Below the pieces are notes generated by a model. It saw only the letters and a program-made list of their open reading frames with translations, made no database searches and had not been told where the DNA came from. From CAZMGG01 sp964565715 (GTDB lineage: Bacteria; Planctomycetota; UBA1135; UBA2386): a stretch of 54,868 nt of DNA. Both the position numbers and the translations under genes were made by a program. The stretch lies in NCBI GenBank assembly GCA_964565715.1, contig CAZMGG010000023.1, forward strand, positions 1-54,868, read 5' to 3'. This document shows positions 1 through 8,133 of the stretch, piece by piece (position 1 is the first letter of the stretch; each line of letters starts with the position of its first letter).

Positions 1-480
1 GCCGACGCCGTAGCGCTCGCGCAGCACCGCCCGATGGTGCAGTTCGTGTCCGGCGATCACCCAGGGCAGGCTCGCCACCGTGACCGGAAGGCCGTTCCCG
101 ACCCCTTGACGTTGCCAGTGCGCCTGACCGAAGCCGCGGAACAGGCTGAGGGTCGCCGCCCGCACCGTGGCCAGTTCCGTCGCGATCGCCGCCAGCGACC
201 GGTCGTCGCTGCCGTCGTTGCTCGCGTACAGGTTCTCGTCGAAGCCGGGCAGCGGCGTCGCGTCGCCGCGGGCGAAGCACAGGGCGCGGCAGGCGAACAC
301 GCGCTCGCTGTCGGCGATGTGGAGGAACACGCGCTTCACGGTCCACTTGCCCTCGGCGTAGCGGTGCCGTCCGGTGCCCTCGTCGAGGCTCTGCAGCAGC
401 GCGGCGGTGCGCTGCCCTTCCTGCTCGAGCCGTTCGAGGATGTCGCCGTCGGGCACCCGGGCGACGTAGGGATCGAACAT
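1..480 (-). CDS. DinB-like superfamily protein (3' end outside window)
   Basis: Reading the minus strand from the ATG at 478-480 gives an open frame to the window edge, beginning MFDPYVARVPDGDILERL. It has the hallmarks of the DinB/YfiT four-helix-bundle superfamily: a long first helix, then an aromatic-G-KW-x-V motif (YAEGKWTVKRV at about residues 41-51), a first metal-type histidine in FLHIADSER (about 52-60) and a second cluster GHELHHR near residue 145. Family members are metal-binding proteins, some of them thiol-dependent transferases. The substrate here cannot be read. The plus-strand frame over the same bases is a GC-rich shadow. The gene is transcribed away from the secreted gene at 636. 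Confidence 0.8.
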   Translation of the reverse strand, partial: MFDPYVARVPDGDILERLEQEGQRTAALLQSLDEGTGRHRYAEGKWTVKRVFLHIADSERVFACRALCFARGDATPLPGFDENLYASNDGSDDRSLAAIATELATVRAATLSLFRGFGQAHWQRQGVGNGLPVTVASLPWVIAGHELHHRAVLRERYGVG

Positions 481-635
481 GGCGGGATGGCCAGTGGGTC
501 GCGGTTGCGGCATGACGCCAAAGAGACCGTGCCGGTTGGCTGCGGACAACCAGGCGCGGCTGGTTGACGACGAGGCGCGGGGGCAGGATCGTTTCCAGTC
601 CGTCAGGTCCGCCAGCCCTGACGGAGAGTCCCATC

Positions 636-1577
636 ATGCGCCCTCCGCTCATAGCCCTGGTCGCTGCGTTGCACTCCGTCGCGCTGTCGGCCCAGGAGCC
701 GGCTCCAGCCGATGTTCCGGCGGAGCCCTACCCGGTGCTGGTCACCGCCCGCACCCGCGAGGACCCGGCGGTGCTGGAGCGGCTGCAGACGCCGGGCAGG
801 GTGGTGTTCCGCGACGACTTCGAGGGCGAGGATCCGCTGCGGTCGTACTTCGAGGTGAACGGCCAGAAGGAAGGACGCGCCGTGATCAGCCGGGACGCCG
901 CCGAGGCCCACTCCGGCCGCGCCTCGCTGCGGCTCACGGCCACCGACCGCGCCGGCGCCGCCAGCGGTGCCGGCCCGGTGCTGTGGCTCGGGCCCGACGG
1001 TCACGACCGGTTGCACCTGCGCTACTACCTGCGCTGGGCCAGGGACTACGACCAGGGCGACCTCAACCACACCGGCGGCGGACTGGCGGGGCTGGCCGGC
1101 AGCGACAAGTGGCGCGGCATGGGCACCGCCGGGTTGCGCCCCGCCGGCGACGACCACTTCAGCGCGCGGGTGGAGGGCTGGCGCGACTGGCGGAAGGTCC
1201 CCGCACCCGGCTACCTGTTCTGCTACTGCTACTGGATGGACATGCGGCGGGATCGCGACGGCCACTACTGGGGCAACATGCTGGGCCCCGCCGAGGCCGA
1301 ACGGGTGGTGCCGGCGCTGGACCGCTGGCTGTGCGTCGAGCTGATGGTGGCGGTGAACGCCGTGGGCAAGGCGGACGGCGAACTGGCGGTGTGGCTGGAC
1401 GGCCGGCTCTACCAGCACTGGCAGGGCTTCCGCTGGCGCAGCAGCGCCGAGGTCCGCCTGAAGCGGGCCAGCCTGCAGGTCTACGTGCACCGGGCGCGGC
1501 AGGACAACACCGTGTGGTACGACGACGTCGTGGTGTCGACCGGCTACGTGGGGCCGCAACCGGCCGCGCCGCGCTGA
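636..1577 (+). CDS. Secreted ConA-like (lectin/glucanase fold) protein
   Basis: 313 residues. The ATG at 636 is preferred over the upstream in-frame ATG at 564 because it begins a signal peptide (MRPPLIALVAALHSVALSAQ) and has an ACGGAGAG ribosome site 8 bases upstream. The mature protein opens with VVFRDDFEGEDPLRSYFEV and a SGRASLRLTATD segment, and ends with a strand pattern holding LAVWLDGRLYQHW and NTVWYDDVVVSTGYVGP. This is typical of concanavalin A-like sandwich proteins (heparin-lyase-like or LamG-like families), where the last strand carries W-x-D-D. No catalytic residues can be assigned, so whether it is a lyase, a hydrolase or only a binding protein is open. Confidence 0.75.
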   Translation: MRPPLIALVAALHSVALSAQEPAPADVPAEPYPVLVTARTREDPAVLERLQTPGRVVFRDDFEGEDPLRSYFEVNGQKEGRAVISRDAAEAHSGRASLRLTATDRAGAASGAGPVLWLGPDGHDRLHLRYYLRWARDYDQGDLNHTGGGLAGLAGSDKWRGMGTAGLRPAGDDHFSARVEGWRDWRKVPAPGYLFCYCYWMDMRRDRDGHYWGNMLGPAEAERVVPALDRWLCVELMVAVNAVGKADGELAVWLDGRLYQHWQGFRWRSSAEVRLKRASLQVYVHRARQDNTVWYDDVVVSTGYVGPQPAAPR

Positions 1578-1647
1578 TCGCCGGCGCCGCTCCCGGGATT
1601 CCGCTTTACCCGCGGCGACTCTCGTCCCAGTGTTGCCGCCCCTCGCC

Positions 1648-2562
1648 ATGACCGACCCCTCTGCCCTGCTGACCGTCGTCGGCGACATCCATCGCTGCTG
1701 GCGCCCGGCCGACGCCGCCTTCCTGGAGGCGGCGGACAGCGCCCTCAACCTGTTCGTCGGCGATCTCGGCGACGAGGACGTGGCGATGGCCGAGGCGGTG
1801 GCGGCGCTGCGGGCACCGAAGGCGGTGATCCTCGGCAACCACGACGCCTGGCAGAGCTTCTCCCACAAGGCGATCAGCCGGCGCCTGCGCCAGTGCCTCG
1901 ACGTGCTCGGCGACGATCATCTGGCCTACGCGGTGCGCGAGGTGCCCGCCGCCGGCGTTTCGGTGATCGGCGCGCGGCCGTTCTCCTGGGGCGGGCAGAG
2001 TCTGCGCAGCGTCGAGGTCTACGAGGGCCTGTACGGCGTGCGCACCCACCGGCAGTCGGCGGCGAAGATCCTGCAGGTGGCGCGGCAGGCGCAGCACCGG
2101 GACGTGGTGATCCTGGCCCACAACGGACCCCTGGGCCTCGGTGCGACCACCGACGCGATCTACGGCAAGGACTTCGGCAAGCCCGGCGGCGACTGGGGCG
2201 ATCGCGATCTGGCGCTGGCCCTGGAGAAGATCCGGGATCTCGGTCTGCGGGTGCGGGCGGTGATCGCCGGCCACATGCACGACCGGCTGGTGCATCCGCG
2301 GGGCGGCGAACGGACGCGCTTCGTGCGGTGCGGCGACACGCTGTTCCTCAACCCCGCCGTGGTGCCGCGGTTGCGGCCGGGCCCGGACGGCCGCGAGCTG
2401 GCCTGCTTCCTGCGCACGCGCTGGCGGCGGGGCGAGTGCGTCGGCGTCGAGGAGGTCTGGGTCGACGAGGCCGGGGACGTGGCGCGCAGCCGGCGGCCCG
2501 AGTTCCTGACGGTGCCGGTGCCGCCGCGGCTGGACGCCCTGGGCGAGGGCGCCGCGGAATAG
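1648..2562 (+). CDS. Calcineurin-like metallophosphoesterase (TIGR04168-like)
   Basis: 304 residues from the ATG at 1648; a GTG at 1630 is in frame but has no ribosome site. The metallophosphoesterase ligands are all present in order: VVGDIH (D-x-H, residues 10-15), GDLGDED (about 43), ILGNHDAW (about 67), LAHNGP (about 160) and GHMHDRL (about 209). The sequence around the first and third motifs, including KAVILGNHDAW, resembles the cyanobacterial/plant TIGR04168 phosphoesterase group. It should be a cytosolic dinuclear-metal phosphatase. Its substrate is unknown, and the neighbours give no clue. Confidence 0.85.
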   Translation: MTDPSALLTVVGDIHRCWRPADAAFLEAADSALNLFVGDLGDEDVAMAEAVAALRAPKAVILGNHDAWQSFSHKAISRRLRQCLDVLGDDHLAYAVREVPAAGVSVIGARPFSWGGQSLRSVEVYEGLYGVRTHRQSAAKILQVARQAQHRDVVILAHNGPLGLGATTDAIYGKDFGKPGGDWGDRDLALALEKIRDLGLRVRAVIAGHMHDRLVHPRGGERTRFVRCGDTLFLNPAVVPRLRPGPDGRELACFLRTRWRRGECVGVEEVWVDEAGDVARSRRPEFLTVPVPPRLDALGEGAAE

Positions 2563-2603
2563 GCGGCTCCTGGGCCGGCCGGGCGGCGTTACCATGCCGC
2601 GCC

Positions 2604-4253
2604 ATGGCCGCCACCCAACCTCGCCGTCTCGCCCTTGGGTCCGCTCTCGCCCTCGGGTTCCTCGCCGCGTCCCTGTCCGCACAGGCCACGGTCACCACCA
2701 TCGCCCAGAGCACCGGGCTGCCCACCGTGAGCGGGCCGGTGTCCTACATGCGCGGCATCGTGCTGCACCCCGACGGCTCGGCGATCGCCGTGCTGTTCGA
2801 GAATGACGGCACCGGCACCACCGCCGGCAACCAGTGCAACCTCTACCGCTCCGCCGATGACGGCGCGACCTGGGCGCAGATCGGGACGGCGCCCACCAGC
2901 GACGACAGCCGCGGCGTGATCGCCAGCGGCCCCGACTGCGACCAGCTGCACGTCGCCTGGTCGGCGCTGAACGGCGGCCTCTACTACAACGCCTACCATC
3001 AGGTGTTCGACGTGCGCACGCGGCAGTGGCTCGGCACGCCGACGCTGCTGGCCCAGGGCACCACCGCCAACGACCAGTTCTACCCCCGTGACATCCTGGT
3101 GACCGCTGCGGGCACCGTGGTGGTGTCGGTGCAGGCGCACCGCACGCCGACCCTCGGGCTCGGCGGCTGGGGCGGCTTCCTGATGGTGAAGCGCCCGCAG
3201 GACACCACGTTCCAGGGGCCCTATCAGGTCAACACCGACTACACGGGCATCAGCATGGACATGGCGGCGGTGGGCGAGCGGATCCACATGGGCTACCGCA
3301 CCAACGTCGGCGCCTACGGGCTGCGCTACCGCGAGTTCGACGCCGCGACGCTGACCTTCCCGGTGGCGGAGCTGCAGATCGACTCGCTGATCAACAACTC
3401 CAACCAGATCGCCGCCGACCGTTCCGGCAACCTCTACATCCTGTATGGCGTGGGCAACTCCGGCGGCAGCGGCGGCCAGCTCCGGCTGGCCTACGCCCAG
3501 GCGGGCAGCACGCAGACCTGGACCACGCAGACGATCCTGGCCGATCCCGACATGGCCAACGGCAACGTCGCCTACGACCACTTCAGCCTGGCGTCGGGTC
3601 CGGGCGACCTGATGTTCGCGGTCTACAGCAAGCGCGCCGTGGAGCTGCGCCAGAACCTCTACTGGCAGCTGTTCCAGAACGGCCTGTCGGTCGGGCCCGA
3701 GGTGCTGGCGGTCACCGGCGGCGGTCCGGACACGTTCCAGCTGGTCTACGGCCTGCGCGGCTGGCGCGAGCACGGCAACCCCTGGGTGGTCGCCACCGGC
3801 CGGCCGGCGTCGAGCCCGAACGGCATCGTGCAGCTGGTGCGCATCGGCGGCGCCGAGCACACCACCGTGTGGGGGCAGGCGTGCAGCGGCGCCCTGGCGA
3901 TGGCGCCGCGCATCCGCTCGGCGAACCCGCCGGCGGCGGGCGCGTCCTTCGTGGTGCGGGTCGATCAGGCGCCGCCGCTGTCCTTCGCCTTCACGTTCCT
4001 CGGCAGCCAGTGCCAGCGGCCGCCGTTCGACCTCGGCCTGCTCGGCGCGCCGGGCTGCATCGTGGTGCACGATCCGGCGGCATCGCTCGGCCTCGGCGTC
4101 GATGCGGCGGGGGTGGCGACCCTGACGCTGCCGCTGCCGTCGAACCCGGCCTACGCCGGCATGCCATTCCACCTGAGCGCGCTGGTGTTCGCGCCGGGCG
4201 CCAACGCGCTCAACGCGGTGGCCACCGACTCCCTGCTGGCCTGGATCCGGTAG
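2604..4253 (+). CDS. Secreted Asp-box (BNR/sialidase-like) protein with recurrent C-terminal module
   Basis: 549 residues. The ATG at 2604 begins a signal peptide (RRLALGSALALGFLAASLSA). An Asp-box, SADDGATW (S-x-D-x-G-x-T-W, near residue 90), marks a sialidase-like beta-propeller. The rest of the propeller repeats are degenerate and I see no sialidase arginine triad, so catalysis is not supported. The last 80 residues hold a module seen in other secreted proteins of this window: LLGAPGCIVV, then FHLSALVFAPGANALNAVATDS at the end. The downstream gene runs convergently and ends 4 bases away. Confidence 0.75.
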   Translation: MAATQPRRLALGSALALGFLAASLSAQATVTTIAQSTGLPTVSGPVSYMRGIVLHPDGSAIAVLFENDGTGTTAGNQCNLYRSADDGATWAQIGTAPTSDDSRGVIASGPDCDQLHVAWSALNGGLYYNAYHQVFDVRTRQWLGTPTLLAQGTTANDQFYPRDILVTAAGTVVVSVQAHRTPTLGLGGWGGFLMVKRPQDTTFQGPYQVNTDYTGISMDMAAVGERIHMGYRTNVGAYGLRYREFDAATLTFPVAELQIDSLINNSNQIAADRSGNLYILYGVGNSGGSGGQLRLAYAQAGSTQTWTTQTILADPDMANGNVAYDHFSLASGPGDLMFAVYSKRAVELRQNLYWQLFQNGLSVGPEVLAVTGGGPDTFQLVYGLRGWREHGNPWVVATGRPASSPNGIVQLVRIGGAEHTTVWGQACSGALAMAPRIRSANPPAAGASFVVRVDQAPPLSFAFTFLGSQCQRPPFDLGLLGAPGCIVVHDPAASLGLGVDAAGVATLTLPLPSNPAYAGMPFHLSALVFAPGANALNAVATDSLLAWIR

Positions 4254-4256
4254 GGC

Positions 4257-4925
4257 TCAACGCTCGCGCCAGCCCTGGGCCCCGACCAGCGGCACGAAGA
4301 CGACGGGGCCGAGGTCCTCGCGGGTGAAGCGGTCGTCGGCGGTGCGCCGGAGGCGCAGCAGCCGCTGCCGGTTCGGCGGGCCCACCGGCATCACCAGCCG
4401 GCCGCCGACGGCGAGCTGCGCCTGCAGCGCCGGCGGCACGTCCGGGCCGCCGGCGGCCACCACGATCGCGTCGAACGGCGCCGCCTCGGGCCAGCCGAGG
4501 CTGCCATCGCCGAGCCGCACCTGGACGTTGCCGCGGCCGTGGCGGCGGAGGCGGGTGGCGGCTGTGCGGGCCAGCTCCGGGATGCGTTCGATGGTGAGGA
4601 CCTCGGCGCAGAGCTCGGCCAGCACCGCCGCGGCGTAACCCGAGCCGGTGCCGACCTCCAGCACCCGTTCGTCACCGCGCAGGTCGAGCGCGTCCAGCAT
4701 CCAGGCGACCATGTAGGGCTGGGAGATGGTCTGGCCGGCGCCGATCGACAGCGGCCGATCGTCAAAGGCCTGCGCGCGCAGGGCGTGCGGCACGAAGTCC
4801 TCCCGCGGCACCGCCGCCATCGCCGCCAGGACCTGCGGGTTGTGCAGCCCCCGGCCGGCGATCTGCCGGGCGATCATCTCCCTGCGCAGGCGTTCGAAGG
4901 GGGGGGCGTCGCCGGGGCTGGTCAT
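4257..4925 (-). CDS. pcm: Protein-L-isoaspartate O-methyltransferase
   Basis: 222 residues, the usual length of the family. It transfers a methyl group from S-adenosylmethionine to L-isoaspartyl residues of damaged proteins in the cytosol. Family motifs are clear: MIARQIAGRGL near the start, GAGQTISQPYMVAWM before the Rossmann core, motif I VLEVGTGSGYAAAVLAEL, FDAIVVAAGGPDVP, and GGRLVMPVG. The ATG at 4923-4925 gives the standard N-terminus; the upstream in-frame ATGs extend into low-complexity sequence. Eight cytosines in a row cover codons 7-9, right behind the start. The gene is divergent from the dehydrogenase operon at 5036. Confidence 0.93.
   Translation of the reverse strand: MTSPGDAPPFERLRREMIARQIAGRGLHNPQVLAAMAAVPREDFVPHALRAQAFDDRPLSIGAGQTISQPYMVAWMLDALDLRGDERVLEVGTGSGYAAAVLAELCAEVLTIERIPELARTAATRLRRHGRGNVQVRLGDGSLGWPEAAPFDAIVVAAGGPDVPPALQAQLAVGGRLVMPVGPPNRQRLLRLRRTADDRFTREDLGPVVFVPLVGAQGWRER
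4899..4906. repeat. Eight-base G/C homopolymer at the pcm N-terminus
   Basis: Eight G on the plus strand (eight C in the coding strand of pcm), about 20 bases after the start codon. A one-base slip would close the frame early. High GC alone can produce such tracts, so this is listed as a site rather than a proven switch. Confidence 0.6.
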
Positions 4926-5035
4926 GGCGGGGTGGTAGGCCGGGACGACTGCTGCCGCCATGGGCCGGATCGCCCAGGGACGGCTGCCTGTTGCGCCGCC
5001 GCCGCCGGGCGCTTCCATGGTCGCCCCTCGCAGGC

Positions 5036-6220
5036 ATGACGGCTACCACGGACATCGCGGTGATCGGCGGCGGCATCATCGGTTGCGCCGTGGTGCAACA
5101 CCTGGCGGCGACCCTGCCGAAGGCCACCCGCATCACGCTGCTGGAGAAGGGTGCCATCGCCGGCGGCACCTCGGGCTGCTGCATGGGCCACCTGATGGTC
5201 ACCCCCGACGACGCCCAGGAGTACGCGTTCACCAGGCGCAGCCTGGACCTCTGGGGCGAACTGGCGGCGCGCTTCCCGGGCGCGATCCAGCACAACCCGA
5301 CCGGCGCGCTCTACCTCGCCGACAGCGACGAGGACGTGACCCTGCTGTCGACCCTGCGGGACCAGTTCGTCGCCTGCGGCGACCGGGCCGAGGTCCTCGA
5401 CAGCCGCGAGCTGCGGCAGCGGGAGCCGGGACTGGCGGCGGACATCCCGGGCGCACTGTTCTATCCGGGCGACGGCGTCGTGCTGCCGATGTTCGGCGCC
5501 GGCGCGATGCTGCGGGCGGCGGGCGAGGACAACCAGCGCGTCACGGTCCGCACCGGCGCGGCGGTGACCGGCTTCGAACGGGGCGCGGGCAGCGTGACGG
5601 CCGTGCGCCTCGGCAACGAACGGCTCGCCGCGGGGCACGTCGTGCTCGCCGCCGGCGTCTGGACGCCGGCGGTGGCCGCGCTTGCCGGGCTGCCGCCGCT
5701 GCCGATCCATCCGCGGCGCGGCGACCTGGCGGTGACCGCGCACCACAGCACGCCGGTGCGCACGCAGCTCCTCGAGGTCTCGTATCTCCGCTTCGCCCAC
5801 GGCGCCGCCAAGGTGGACCCGACGCGCACCGACGGCGACCCCGGGGGCCACGCGGTGAACGTGCAGCCGCAGTCCAACGGCTCGTGTCTGATCGGCAGCA
5901 CGCGGCAGTTCCGCGGCATGCAGCGGACGGTCAACCGCGAGCTGCTGCACACCTCGCTGCGGCGGGCGGCGCGCTACCTGCCGGCGTTGCGGCAGGCGCC
6001 GCTGGTGCGGACCTGGGCCGGCTTGCGGCCGTACAGCATCGACAAGCATCCGCTGATCGGGCCGGTGCCGGACGTGGCGAACCTGTGGCTGGCGGCGGGC
6101 CACGAGGGCCTCGGCATCTCGCTCGCGCCGATCACCGGCCGGCTGATCGCGCAGCAGATCCAGGGTCAGCCCACCATGATCGACGCGCGTCCCTACCTGC
6201 CGGCGAGGTTCTGGCAGTGA
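5036..6220 (+). CDS. FAD-dependent D-amino acid/glycine oxidase-type subunit (HcnC / hydroxyproline dehydrogenase-like)
   Basis: 394 residues. The dinucleotide fold IAVIGGGIIGCAVVQHL lies at residues 7-23, followed by LLEKGAIAGGTSGCCMG, the DadA-family FAD signature. The C-terminal GHEGLGISLAPITGRLIA closes the FAD domain. Together with the two overlapping downstream genes it reproduces the catalytic subunit of three-part membrane-associated dehydrogenases: hydrogen cyanide synthase HcnABC, D-hydroxyproline dehydrogenase, or octopine/nopaline oxidase. These oxidise an amine C-N bond and pass electrons through the other two subunits. Sequence alone does not choose the substrate. The ATG at 5036 is chosen because the nucleotide-binding strand follows directly. 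Confidence 0.87.
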   Translation: MTATTDIAVIGGGIIGCAVVQHLAATLPKATRITLLEKGAIAGGTSGCCMGHLMVTPDDAQEYAFTRRSLDLWGELAARFPGAIQHNPTGALYLADSDEDVTLLSTLRDQFVACGDRAEVLDSRELRQREPGLAADIPGALFYPGDGVVLPMFGAGAMLRAAGEDNQRVTVRTGAAVTGFERGAGSVTAVRLGNERLAAGHVVLAAGVWTPAVAALAGLPPLPIHPRRGDLAVTAHHSTPVRTQLLEVSYLRFAHGAAKVDPTRTDGDPGGHAVNVQPQSNGSCLIGSTRQFRGMQRTVNRELLHTSLRRAARYLPALRQAPLVRTWAGLRPYSIDKHPLIGPVPDVANLWLAAGHEGLGISLAPITGRLIAQQIQGQPTMIDARPYLPARFWQ

Positions 6221-6480
6221 GCACGCCGTCGCCGGATCTTGCGTTCACCTTCGCCGGCGAGCGCGTGCTGGCGCGGCCGGGGGAGACCGTGGCCATGGCG
6301 CTGTGGCGGCACGGCCGCCGCACGCTGCGGGCGTCGAGCCGCGACGGCGAACCCCGCGCCATGCTGTGCGCCATGGGCATCTGCTGCGAGTGCCTGGTGC
6401 GCGTCGATGGCGCGATCCTGCGCGCCTGCCTGCTGCCCGTCCGAGACGGCATGGCCGTCGAACCCGGAGGCCGGCCGTGA
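6217..6480 (+). CDS. Small [2Fe-2S] subunit (HcnA-like)
   Basis: 87 residues. It starts at a GTG overlapping the TGA of the preceding gene (GTGA) and ends in the same kind of overlap with the next. The core has the plant-ferredoxin-type cysteine pattern C-x4-C-x2-C followed by a fourth Cys: LCAMGICCECLVRVDG and LRACLLPV. An extra cysteine sits next to the second ligand. The preceding PGETVAMALWRHGRRTLR is the usual beta-grasp lead-in of the HcnA-like (2Fe-2S)-binding family. It should relay electrons between the two flavoprotein subunits encoded on either side. Confidence 0.88.
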   Translation: MSTPSPDLAFTFAGERVLARPGETVAMALWRHGRRTLRASSRDGEPRAMLCAMGICCECLVRVDGAILRACLLPVRDGMAVEPGGRP

Positions 6481-7862
6481 GCGGCGCCGTTGCGCCGGAC
6501 GCGGTGGTGGACGCCGACGTCGGCATCGTCGGCGCCGGCCCGGCGGGCGTCGCCGCCGCCCTGGAACTGGCCCGCGCCGGCCGTTCGGTGACGATCCTCG
6601 ACGAAGGGCTGCGCCCCGGCGGCCAGATCTTCCGCCAGCTGCCCGACGGCATCGCCGCGCCGCCTGGCAGCCTGCCCGAGCCGCCGAGCCACGGGCCGGG
6701 GCACGCGCTGCTGGACGAACTGGCGCGCAGCCGCGTCCGCGTCGAGCGTGGTGCGGTGGTGTGGGACGCCCGTCCCGGCCGGCTGTGGTTCGAGCAGGAT
6801 GGCCGTTCGCGCCTGCTGCGCTGCGACGCCATGCTGCTGGCGCCGGGCGCCTACGACCGCTGCGTGCCGTTCCCCGGCTGGACCCTGCCCGGCGTGCTCA
6901 CCGCCGGCGCGGCGCAGGTGCTGGTGCGCGGCTTCGCGGTGAAGCCCGGCGCCCGGGCGCTGGTGGCCGGTTCAGGGCCCCTGCTGCTGCCGACGGTGAC
7001 GGCATTGCTGTCGGCCGGCGTCGACGTGGTGGCGGCGCTGGAGGCCGCGCCGTTCGGCGCGCAGCTCCGCGCCGGCCTGGCGGTGCTGCGCAGCGGCAAG
7101 AAGCGGCGCGAGGCGTTCTACTACGCCAGGCATCTCTGGCGCCGCGGCGTGCGCCTGCGCTTGGGCCACACGGTGTTCGGCGTGCAGGGCGACGGCCGGG
7201 TGCAGCGCGCGACGTTCGGCCGCGTCGATGGCGCCGGCCGGCCCCGGAGCGACACCGCGCGCACGGTCGACGTCGACCTGGTCTGCGCCGGCTTCGGCCT
7301 GGTGCCGTCCATCGAGCTCGGCCTGCTGCTCGGCTGCGCCGCCGACCACACGGAAGGCCGCGGCGGCTGGCACCTGCGCACCGACGACCGCTGCGCCACC
7401 ACGGTGGCCTCGGTGTGGGCGGCCGGCGAGGTGGCGGGGATCGGCGGCGTCGACGTGGCGCTCGCCGAGGGCCGGCTGGCGGCGGCGGCGATCCTCGGCG
7501 CGCCGACCGAGGCGCTGCAACGGGCGCGACGGAAGGAGCGGGCGGTGGCCGATGCGATGCTGGCGGCGTTTCCACCGCTGCCCGGCCTGCTCACCCTGGC
7601 CGATGCGGGCACGGTGGTGTGCCGCTGCGAGGACGTGACCCTGGCGGAGGCGAAGGCGGCGGCGGTGCTGCACGGCCAGGACCATCGCGGCATCCGGATG
7701 GGCTCGCGGGCGGGCATGGGCCCGTGCCAGGCCCGGATCTGCGGGCCGTTCCTGCAGGGGGTCGCGTGCGGCGGCGGGGCCACCCGCGCCGACTGCCCGG
7801 TGGCGCAGGTGCCGTTGAAGCCGGTGAAGGTGGCGACCCTGCTCGACGCGCCGACCGGCTGA
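6477..7862 (+). CDS. FAD/NAD-linked subunit with C-terminal [2Fe-2S] domain (HcnB-like)
   Basis: 461 residues from a GTG overlapping the previous stop. A first Rossmann motif, VGIVGAGPAGVAAALELA, is near residue 15, followed by DEGLRPGGQIFRQLP, typical of HcnB and opine oxidase subunit A. A second nucleotide motif, ALVAGSGPLLLPTVTAL, is near residue 160. The C-terminus has a bacterioferredoxin-associated-ferredoxin-type cluster: VVCRCEDVTLAEA and GMGPCQARICGPFLQ (C-x-C, then C-x4-C). The FAD-iron-sulfur order matches the family. The gene completes the C-A-B operon at 5036-7862; no transporter or catabolic gene adjoins it to reveal the substrate. Confidence 0.88.
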   Translation: MSGAVAPDAVVDADVGIVGAGPAGVAAALELARAGRSVTILDEGLRPGGQIFRQLPDGIAAPPGSLPEPPSHGPGHALLDELARSRVRVERGAVVWDARPGRLWFEQDGRSRLLRCDAMLLAPGAYDRCVPFPGWTLPGVLTAGAAQVLVRGFAVKPGARALVAGSGPLLLPTVTALLSAGVDVVAALEAAPFGAQLRAGLAVLRSGKKRREAFYYARHLWRRGVRLRLGHTVFGVQGDGRVQRATFGRVDGAGRPRSDTARTVDVDLVCAGFGLVPSIELGLLLGCAADHTEGRGGWHLRTDDRCATTVASVWAAGEVAGIGGVDVALAEGRLAAAAILGAPTEALQRARRKERAVADAMLAAFPPLPGLLTLADAGTVVCRCEDVTLAEAKAAAVLHGQDHRGIRMGSRAGMGPCQARICGPFLQGVACGGGATRADCPVAQVPLKPVKVATLLDAPTG

Positions 7863-7951
7863 AGCGGCGGCGGAGTACGGTGCAGCCGGGACGGGTTTGC
7901 GGCCAGGGGGAAACCGTGGTCCGGTGCAGGGCATACCGTCGACCGGCATGG

Positions 7952-7978
7952 CGTAAGACCATGAAAATAATGATGTTA
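7952..7978 (+). promoter_or_regulatory. AT-rich promoter/operator motif, copy 1
   Basis: The sequence reads CGTAAGACCATG, nine bases, then ATGTTA, in an AT-rich island within 270 GC-rich non-coding bases upstream of the TTG-started secreted gene at 8134. The same blocks with the same nine-base spacing occur at 35007-35033 before an ECF sigma gene. The two blocks are roughly inverted (TAAsACCAT against TAACAT on the other strand), so either an alternative-sigma promoter or a dimeric operator would fit. Confidence 0.5.
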
Positions 7979-8133
7979 GGGTGGTTGACGACCCCCGGGC
8001 CCTGCCCAGGATGGGGTGTCCGCCCGGACCCGGTCCGGGCCCTCTTTGGATCCGGCTCCCCGGCCCGTTGCCGGCGAGTGGGACCCATGCAACCCGCCGC
8101 CCTCGGGCGGCAAACCTGACCAAGGAGCCTGCC

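Noticed and set aside
34..567. Plus-strand frame at the left edge
   Set aside because: The opposite strand encodes a DinB-like protein with conserved motifs; this frame is its shadow.
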